From NCBI GenBank assembly GCA_905221605.1, contig CAJNDS010002652.1, forward strand, positions 168,144 through 228,143: DNA of 60,000 bases, given 5' to 3'. Both the position numbers and the translations under genes were made by a program. Positions 52,093-60,000 of the stretch are shown here, one piece after another. Every line of letters starts with the position of its first letter. The first letter of the stretch is position 1. The notes below the pieces were generated by a model. That model saw nothing but the letters and a program-made list of their open reading frames with translations. It had not been told where the DNA came from and ran no database searches. This stretch comes from Symbiodinium natans (taxonomy: Eukaryota; Sar; Dinophyceae; Suessiales; Symbiodiniaceae).

Positions 52093-53563
52093 AAGGTAGG
52101 CAGCGACTTCCAACACCCTGCAAGAAGGACACATATGCAGATGTCCTCACAGCAAGCGTCACAGGAGTTCTTTCGCGGGAACCCAGCCTGATGTTCCGTG
52201 ACTTCGTTCAAAAGCGAAATGGAAGGAAGCACATCAAGAGCATGCAACAATCCAAAAAACACCGGGTTCCTGACGGATCAACCTGGGAGTCAATAAACGC
52301 AACTGTGTCAGGGAATCACCGACAAAAGAAGTTTTTCTCCTTCAGCAAAGTCGGGGCCTGACGATCTGGAATCTGGAAGGAAGAAAAACCGAGGGCTCTT
52401 TTTCAAAAGCGCTAGCCTGTATTTCACATTGCTCGCAAATCAAGATGCTTTGCTGATCAGCCGATTGTGACTTGTGGCTTGTGGCCTGTGGCCTGTGGCG
52501 TGTTGTGGCTCGTCAGCACCTCCATTTGAAGGAATCAGATGCACATTTGTGTCGCAATGGCAAAATAGCAACAATCACGAGAGCCTCATTTTCTGATGGT
52601 TCGCAGAAAACATTTATGAAATCCAGCTTTCTGGAAGCTGTTGCGGAACGACTCAAAAGCCTGCAGCTCTATGGTCCATGATGTTTCTGATCCACGAACA
52701 TTACAGTTGGGCTCAATCGGTTTGTGCAAAAACAGGCTGTCTAAAGATTTCTGCGGAAAGACTCAACAGCCTCCTGCCACATTATTGATGCTTTGCGGCT
52801 TGGCAGCGCGCGGACCCTCAACCCCCGTACAATCCAATAAAATGTATAGCATTCATGGGTGCAAATTGATTGAATGATTGGGCCATTGATTGGTCTTGAG
52901 CCATCATGATAAACTTAAACTTCGGGAATTTGACAAACATGTCTATCAATTCTTTGCTGATGCGAGTGTCCACATTCTTGGGCGGAGAAGCGGCGGGGTG
53001 GAGTAATTTTCAGTTTATGAAAAGGTTCTTACAATTTGATAGCAAAATTTCTTACTTCTTCAAACACATCGCGAGCGTTGGCATCCCCTGCAACTACGCC
53101 TCCATAGTCAAAGGCAACCTCATGCAGGTGGAAACAATCACAGCTCCAGGCGGATGATTCTGCAACTGCGGCTGTCATTGTTCTCCCTTGCAGACGACCT
53201 CGACTCCTGTCAAGGAAGCTGGCAATGCTGTATCTGTCCCTGGCTAACATTGTCGACAAGGAGATTTCATGACTTCATCCGCTACGGGTGCTTTGCGCAT
53301 CCCTTTCCCTTCGCATCCGAAAAAAGCCTTCTTACATGCATCGCGCTGCACGGAGCCTGAAACAGTTGACAGCTCCGCAGTCCTCAAATGCAAGACTGGG
53401 CCAAGAAGGAGGGCCCGCCCCGCAGAGCCCCGCAGGGCACATCCCCGCCAGCCACTGGCTTTGAGCCACAATGCACAGAGAGTGACTACGCCGTCTCGGC
53501 CTGAGGCCCGAGCTAGACAGAATGAATGCTGACACAACGCCAATCTTTTCTGGTCGCAACTGC
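52093..53563. other. No gene recognised between ARP2 and PRL1
   Basis: Should contain the PRL1 first exon and promoter. A tandem TGTGGC/CTTGTGGC patch lies at 52470-52506. Plus-strand frames such as 52100-52361 look protein-like but oppose the gene direction and could not be linked to other exons. Confidence 0.35.
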
Positions 53564-56500
53564 TCAGGCTAACTTGGTGGGAATCAATCTCTGGACTGCA
53601 CCTGCTCCATACGAGTCGAGTTTGACACGTACATGCACCTGCCTGTCTTTCTTGTTGCAAGCAAACATGAAACACTTCTATTGAAACAAGCCAGGGTGTC
53701 TAGCACCAGTCTCCTGGTACTCCTCACGTGTGATCCAGTATCTGGGATTTGCCTCAGACGTGTTCTTTCTATGCCCTGACAATTCCACAACTCCACAACA
53801 CGCCACCGCACCTGCTGCTCATAAATATCAGCCATAATGGATGCACCCAGAAAGACCATGTGTTGGCGGTCAGGGGGATCCTGCTCAGAAAGGGCACGCG
53901 AGACTAAAGCAACTTGGCAATTGCAGCGTGCGAGCATGCAGCCATGGCCTCTACATGGACTTTGAACTTGGATGCGCGGGAGGTGTCACCACCAAGGACA
54001 TTCTGCAAATACAGTGCTCTCAAGTCCTGAACAAGGGCACACGAACTGGTCGAAGGAGATATCAACACTTGTTAACATCTCCAGCGTCCTTCTCTAATCG
54101 TGATGACATTCCGGGAAACATCGTCGTGCCCCCAGAAAGCACAATCTGCTGAAAGTAGCCCTGACTCTGAAGGCAAGCAAGCGCACGCAAAGTCGCAAGT
54201 GCTTGCAAGTTCCGGAAAACCATATACTGACATCTTCACTTACGCTACGAAGCCCGTTCTGAAAACTGAGTTTATCGGTTGCTCCCTGGGCCGACACGAT
54301 GCCGACATACAGGACGCCGATGCCGACAGGATGCCGACCGGATGCCGACGCGATGCCGACATGGCTACCGGTCCAGGCCAAACCTTTGAGTCGTCCAAGA
54401 ATGACAACACACCAGCCTGCCAGTTGGTAAACCCGCTAAAAAAAGTGTCTGCAAGCCTGTGCTCACACGGAGTTAAGGTGTCATGAGGTAACCGTGAACA
54501 CATGACTTTCCCGTTCTCTTGGTACCTTTCCATTAGCAATACCACCTGTCTTGTTCCTATTGTTCGCTCTCACTTCATGGATGCGGCATTCACCTCTATC
54601 TTCTAGTACACTTTATAACCCACCCTCGGGACGCCAACCGCCTGTCTAACCTTCCGGAATCTCCTAAACAAAACCAGCTATTGGGTGCTTGAATGAGCCA
54701 CTTTCATAATCATGATATTGTCAGTGAAGTGAGTGAAATGCAACACAGTATACGCCAAATGAAATGTAGCGCATGAATTTGGTGAATGCTGCGAGAGCAC
54801 AGATACTTCATACTGGTGCTCCAAGGACGAACTCACGCTCGTCAAATGCTATGCTCTCTCATGCTCTCTCCCTCCGTTCTAACTTGCAGTATTATTACGG
54901 GTGTTCATGAAGTTGGTCTGTGCAGGGCAAGGCAAGCGATGGCCCGAGGGGCGCCCAACGGCAGCGTGCTCTCCCACAAGAACCAAGGCAAGACGCAAGA
55001 TGAAAGCGCGTTGAGCGCGGAAAGCGTTCAAGAAAGTTCCAAAAGCATGCACCTTGGCATGAGAGGTCTCTCTCTTTCTGCGACGTCTCCAAAAGTCTGT
55101 GGTGTGCTAGTAATTAGAACCCTTCCCTGCTAGGAAATGGGTTGCTAAGTTGAGTGAACTTTTGACGAAGAATCTCAACTGCGAGGAGAACTGAGATGGT
55201 TTTGCGTGGCTGCATTTTGAGATCTTCCGAAATCGATTTCGGTTGCTGGACGTATATATCGTCTACACTTTCCGTGGAGCACAAATTCTTTGAGTAGCTT
55301 CGCATGCACTACTTTGGGCACTAAAGCGCCGCACTACTTTGAGGACCAAATCGCCTAAACCCAAAAGCTCCTCAACTCTGAAAGGTTTGGGAACGATACC
55401 AAGCATCCCTCAAGACCCCACCCCTTCTATCCCTGAACCACTCCTTCTGAACATCGATGTCAGACTTGCGTATTGTATTGAACACCTCAGATGCAATCGA
55501 GGCTGCAGATCCTGATGCAAGCCAGAGTCCAGACTCATCCAAGGTCCACCTAAAGATCCAAGGCCGAAGCCAAATCTGCCAGTCCATCACCATCGCCGTA
55601 GCCGCCCAAAGCAGGAGTAAATCTGGCAGTATGGCAGGCTTTCACACAAAACCAGAGTCGTCTGAAGGGACTCGCATCACCATCTGGGACACGTGCAGGA
55701 TTTCCGGCGCCAGAAACCGCTCAGAACCCACTCGCATAGTACGACTATCAGGCAGAACATACCTCAGAAAATCGTTCATGGTTCTCACTCCTACCAAGCT
55801 GCATGCGACGAAAGGCCCAAGACACAACATACGCACATACACGCACTTGGGATCCCGTGGGGGTCATGCAAGAGCGGATGCTTTTATGCGGTACGAGAGT
55901 TTCAAGCAAAAGTGCTGTCTGTCCACCAGCGTAGTCTCCCGCGCCTCGGCCCACTCTCAAAGCATGCTCGGTCGGTTCTTGCAAATTGGCAACGACACAA
56001 ACCACGCAGTAAATCTCCTACTCGATCCTGGTACAGGCGATGCAATGCGATGCACCGCACTCTGTTGACATCATTCGGCATCGGCAACACGTCGGTACAA
56101 ATCAAGAGCTGATGATCTGTGTGGGCTGGCCAATTTCCTCTCCACATCTGGATCGTGGGCGATGTAGCAAAGCTTCTGTTTGACCTGACACTTGCGACGT
56201 TTAGCATTCGACTGATGTCGACTGCACTGCATGCTTGGAAGTGGCCTCTCTGACGGTTTCAAAGTCGGCAGTCGAGTTCAAGGGGTTACCTTGCCCTGGA
56301 TGCGAAGCCGACATGGCATTAGACAGGAACGTGGCATGTCATCACGTCCCAGGCCTACAAGCAACTTCATGAGCTGTTCCGTCACGTGTCTGCCAGCAAG
56401 ATTTACCTGCCAGCATGTCAGCAAACTGAACAAACTGAGCAAACCAGTGAGATGTCAGTTGCCCACCCTTTGCACCAATGCTGGCTCAAGATAGCCCTCC

Positions 56501-58027
56501 CAGATTGGGACGAGGTGTGTGACACCATCGCCGGAATCGACCTGCTACGTGCTCACGTCTACATCTGGTGACCATGTAGCAGATGAGCCGACTGAGAGCT
56601 CGCACAACAAAGCCAGAATCCAGCCCACGAGAATTCAAGGCCAAGATGGCCTGAACAACTATAATTGTGCATGAGACTTCATGAAACTCTTCGGGAAGCT
56701 CTTCTTGCCTGGACCGATACATTAACGGCGCTGAAGCCATAGCGCTCAAACATGGTCTCGACCTTGAGAACATGTCGTCACTAGTCATGAAACACATCAC
56801 TTTCTTTCTTTGCGCAATGCGTGTTTCTCGTCACGATTGTGTCCTTCTACTTACAAAATTCAGCGCTGTTCGAGCTTCTGATGAAACCTTTTGAAGTTCA
56901 GCATGCCTTTCATACTGGCCTGGCTGTGCATGTTCGGGAGCTCGGCACTCATGGGTGCGTTCCAAACACATGCAGCATCTGCAGCTCGATGTTTGACATG
57001 CTCTGCTCCCGGCCATGCGTTCTCGATTGCGTGGTGGATTCAAAGCAGCTTCAGTCTGAAGAACCTTGTCGCAACATGGCAGCGCAAAGACACAAGTACA
57101 ACACATTGAATGCACCACGGGCCATTTGTGCAAACACGTTGACTCGTTTGCCACGGACAATACAGAAATCTCGCCGAAACCAGCAACGTAAAGTAGTGGA
57201 AACTTTTTTTTGTACATACAGACCAGCAATGCCTCAGGCCTTGTGTTCGGCGGGGTTGACACCGAGCTGTTGGAAGGTGTAGTCCCAAACGGCCTGTCAT
57301 CGCAAGCAGAAGGGAACCAAATGGGTAGAGGCTTTCTTCTGGCTTAGACTTAGACACAAGCCATGTCGAAGGCCCTTTGAAAAAACTCGTGGAAAACCAC
57401 CTACGATGCATTTGCGGGAAGGGCGAGAGCTTCTGAATGGCGCATATGTCCAGACCCACATACTGCCAGAAGCCACCTTTCCGAAAGCATGATGCCCGCG
57501 CCAAGCTAGCTGGCCTCCATTCCTTCCCAATCTTTGACGACACCGTTTTGAATTGGTCTCGACAATTGTAGCAAGGACCTTATTGACAAAAAACTGTGTG
57601 TTTGATGGCCGCACTCCACGCTTGTTGTCATCAATCCGCCTGGCAGCGCTGGCTTCATCCCCAACCATGATGTCATTCACCTCACAACAACGGTGAAGCT
57701 AAGCGTGCATGATTTGCTTGACTTGGTGAAGACACCACTGAGTAAAGGCATAACCTGCCTGGTAAGGCCCGATTCCACTGTCAGCACGAAGCATGGGGCG
57801 GCCCAACAAATTGGGCAACACCAAAGACCTTTGCCACACTAAGAAGCGAACGAATAACAAAACAGTTCTTCTGAGTTCAGCACGGTTCCGGTTCTCCTGC
57901 AAACCCTGCCTCATGCAGCATGAGCATGCATTTAACATGACCACTTTTGCAAATGTGAAGTTCACAAAACACTGGCCTTGATCACGCCTGTTCCCGTATC
58001 ACATATTATCGGCGGTTTTGTGCCCAT
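53564..58027 (-). CDS. ARP2 (ACTR2): Actin-related protein 2, complete, 20 exons
   Basis: Subunit of the Arp2/3 complex that nucleates branched actin. Exons: 58027-57977, 57909-57884, 57828-57759, 57680-57640, 57578-57515, 57293-57240, 57064-57014, 56762-56709, 56650-56606, 56541-56467, 56406-56355, 56289-56246, 56184-56131, 55944-55916, 55762-55653, 55511-55444, 54160-54086, 54026-53949, 53880-53812, 53638-53564. They total 1185 nt: 394 residues and a TGA stop. Landmarks: MGTKPPIICDTGTGVIK, NDIMVGDEAS, VWDYTFQQLGVNPAEHK, NPPRNRERM, VVDSGDGVTHLVPIWEGY, NSTADFETVRE, KQKLCYIA, RQYVLPDSRTMRVGSERF, IVLSGGTTMFPGMSSRLEKD, DPPDRQHMVFLGASIMADIY. Donors: 13 GC, 5 GT, 1 GA; all 19 acceptors AG|G. ARP2 is preferred over actin for the WDYTF, DGVTHxxPxxEGY and DPPxRxHMVFLG blocks. 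Junction 15/16 is the least certain. Confidence 0.93.
54297..54362. repeat. GATGCCGAC minisatellite in ARP2 intron 16
   Basis: About seven imperfect copies of a 9-11-bp GATGCCGAC unit lie within the 1283-bp intron 55443-54161. Confidence 0.8.
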
Positions 58028-58389
58028 GGCAGACTTAAACTTCGCGGACAACGACCAGTCCGGACTCGCTGCATGCGATCCGCTCTTTCTATGCTTAGCC
58101 CGTGCAACCAATGATCATGATCATGTGGACTCACCTGGGTGTTACATGTCAACCGCATGCAAATGCCTGCAAATAATGCTGGGTTCACTGTGGACGATGA
58201 TAAAAACATTGCTGACGGGCATACGCGCACAACCGTTCTCCTTGCATTGCCAACAGAACGTAAGCAGCGTAACTTGAAGGCTTGTCTGGGCTAGAACGCA
58301 CTTCAAACCTGATCTTAAATCTGGCTCGCACGGTCCCACTATTCCTTCGGGAGCTTGGGGGGTTCCTTGGGAGCTCGACAGTGTAGCGT
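58028..58389. other. Upstream region of ARP2, nothing recognised
   Basis: Directly 5' of the ARP2 start on the minus strand. No TATA-like or spliced-leader acceptor motif could be asserted; dinoflagellate promoters are poorly defined. Confidence 0.35.
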
Positions 58390-58523
58390 TATCATCAACC
58401 TAATATCCAGAACACTCCAATACTCCAAACATCCACAACTCCCAATTCCAATCAGAAAGTCACACGCTGGTTTTTCCGGGAAACATTGCAGAACCACACA
58501 GTGCAACTAAGGATCCCAAGGTT
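58390..58523. repeat. Direct repeat, copy 1 (about 133 bp)
   Basis: Matches 58801-58932 with roughly a dozen differences, from TATCATCAACC to GGATCCCAAGG. Shared words include CCCAATTCCAATCAGAAAG and CACACGCTGG. Confidence 0.85.
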
Positions 58524-58800
58524 CAGGGCTGGGAGGGTGGAAGCTGAAAACTCTATCAGTCAACGGAACGCAGACACCAGAAACGGGAGCTTTGCTCACC
58601 GATCTTTTGGAAAGCACAGCAGACCCAGAACTCGGGTGGGCAAAAGAGCTTTGACATGCTTCACGCTTCGAACCCTTGGTTTCTAGCGAACTAATGGAGT
58701 GCAAAACAGCTGTGGTAAAACAACATACGTAAACAGTTTTGAGCAAGCACAAATACCGTTCACGTATTTATGTTCTAGCCACCAGCAATTCGAGAGAATA

Positions 58801-58932
58801 TATCATCAACCGAAAATCCAGAACACTCCAAGACTCCAAGCATCCATAACTCCCAATTCCAATCAGAAAGTCACACGCTGGTTTTGCCCGGAAAAATTGC
58901 AGAACCACGCAGTGCAACTAAGGATCCCAAGG
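58801..58932. repeat. Direct repeat, copy 2
   Basis: Same orientation as copy 1, offset 411 bp. The 277 bp between the copies are unique in the window. A local duplication or two solo ends of a lost element could explain it. Confidence 0.85.
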
Positions 58933-59069
58933 TCCAGCAATGTACAAGAGACCCAAAAAAATAACTGGCACAACCGGCGTGGTGACAAGTCTCGCTTAAA
59001 CTCCATACCACCAGAAAACTCAGTGAGACGCAAATCACCGCGGCCTTAGGACCGTCGCGGGACAACCAT

Positions 59070-59690
59070 ATGAGGCAAGCAGCATCCTGCTACACGAAGG
59101 CCGTGGGTAGATAACTGCAGACAGATGGGGCCAAAGCACGCCAGAGACAAGAAGGGAATGCCTGCCCAGAGAAGGTGACCCGGAATTAGCAACACCCGGC
59201 CGCATGGAGGAAGGCGAAGCAACCGCGCGCACCGTGGGTAGATAACTGCCAGCAGGCACGCCCAGCAAACCCCCGTAGTCACAGAGTAGACAACCGGGAC
59301 AACAAAGACCAGGGCAACGCCGGCAGAGAGGATGCACACCGCGGGTAGATAACTGCCCCCAGGCATCCGTCGAGCAAAACCTACGACACAAAGGACAACA
59401 GGAGATGAAACGCGCCAGAAATCCCAGGCTCGCGAAAGGTATGTACGCGCAAAGGAGGTCAACCGGAACTAGCAGCACCCGTCCGCACAGGGGAAGCCGA
59501 AGCAACCGCGCACCGTGGGTAGATAACTGCAACCAGGCACCACCCTGGCCAAAAAGGACAACCCGTCTGGCAACAACGGACCAAGGCAAATCCCAGCGGA
59601 AAAGCACACCCCGAACGAGACAGGTCCCCCCACACGGGGGAGGCCAGAGCAGCAATCACGCAACGTGGGTATAGAAAACCGCCCGGAGGC
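59070..59690. repeat. Degenerate satellite with GTGGGTAGATAACTGC core
   Basis: The core occurs at about 59103, 59234, 59341 (GCGGGTAG), 59515 and 59665 (diverged), with spacings of 131, 107, 174 and 150 bp. Longer units share GCACCCG, CGCA and AAGCCGAAGCAACCGCGCACC before the core. Minus-strand frames across it repeat QLSTHG-like words and are by-products of the repeat. Confidence 0.8.
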
Positions 59691-60000
59691 ACCTTTCCTC
59701 GCATATCCGGAAGCAGACATTGATGCGTTTGTGTGCTCCCGCAAAGTCCACTTTCTTCTGCCTTCCGGCCTCGTCCTGAGCCGCTTCTCTTGCTCTGACA
59801 GTGCTGCCCGCACTTGGTGCCCTAGGTTGGGGTCTAGTCCCCTTAAAGAAAGTGTAAGGGCTCGGGACATGATCCATCGTTCTCTTGCCGGGCATTTGGA
59901 GGGGTCTGCAAACTCTGGCCACGCGTTCCTGGTCCTGGTTAGATGTATTCCAGCGCTTCCGCTCCCGAGAGAGCAGAGTCTTTGGTTTTGGCTTCTGCCC
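59691..60000. other. Right edge, no gene recognised
   Basis: A minus-strand frame of 88 codons (59656-59922) with basic composition (PGKRTMDHVPS, REAAQDEAGRQKKVD) runs into the satellite. It is not recognised and may be repeat-derived. Confidence 0.3.

Noticed and set aside
55457-56068. 203-codon plus-strand frame
   Set aside because: Lies antisense over ARP2 exons and introns that match the family strongly.
59070-59690. CRISPR-like reading of the spaced GTGGGTAGATAACTGC cores
   Set aside because: Spacings are irregular (107-174 bp), units are degenerate along their whole length and the setting is eukaryotic.

Overview
The window looks like nuclear DNA of a dinoflagellate, probably Symbiodiniaceae-like (inference). 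Four host genes could be spliced by eye from the raw sequence. Their introns have a signature known for dinoflagellates: donors are GC more often than GT and sometimes GA, and the exon after the acceptor almost always starts with G. I read 55 introns: 31 GC, 21 GT and 3 GA donors, with 54 of 55 acceptors reading AG|G. Exons are tiny (20-110 nt). Plant/dinoflagellate-type TTTAGGG telomere-like patches, long microsatellites and the one-way gene order agree with this. No bacterial operon, tRNA, rRNA or CRISPR array was seen.

Layout on the + axis; every recognised gene is on the minus strand. 640-1060: small lysine-rich gene (tentative). 3850-10212: a complete tyrosine-recombinase (YR) retrotransposon bounded by split direct repeats, with the unusual order YR, Gag, RT-RNase H. 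10430-13526: MORN-repeat protein with a large hexanucleotide array in one intron. 14689-15894: a 401-codon intronless ORF on the plus strand, unrecognised. 18753-19091: membrane-like ORF. 19309-21634: casein kinase 2 alpha, complete, 17 exons. 24100-28620: low-complexity arrays and a dispersed repeat. 28.6-40 kb: mostly unassigned, with small repeats and hairpins. 40140-43062: MON1 (Rab7 GEF subunit), partial. 45600-52092: PRL1/PLRG1 spliceosomal WD40 protein. 53564-58027: ARP2, complete, 20 exons. 58390-59690: duplicated block and a degenerate satellite.

The host genes are general eukaryotic functions (signalling kinase, splicing factor, branched-actin nucleator subunit, endosomal fusion factor) with no evident pathway link. 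Their shared orientation fits the one-way gene arrays typical of dinoflagellates. The best candidate for an undescribed system is the YR retroelement. Its split direct repeats are perfectly identical (143/143 and 115/115 bases), the recombinase lies upstream of Gag, Gag and RT share one frame interrupted only by a single TGA, and the YR and Gag N-termini look related.
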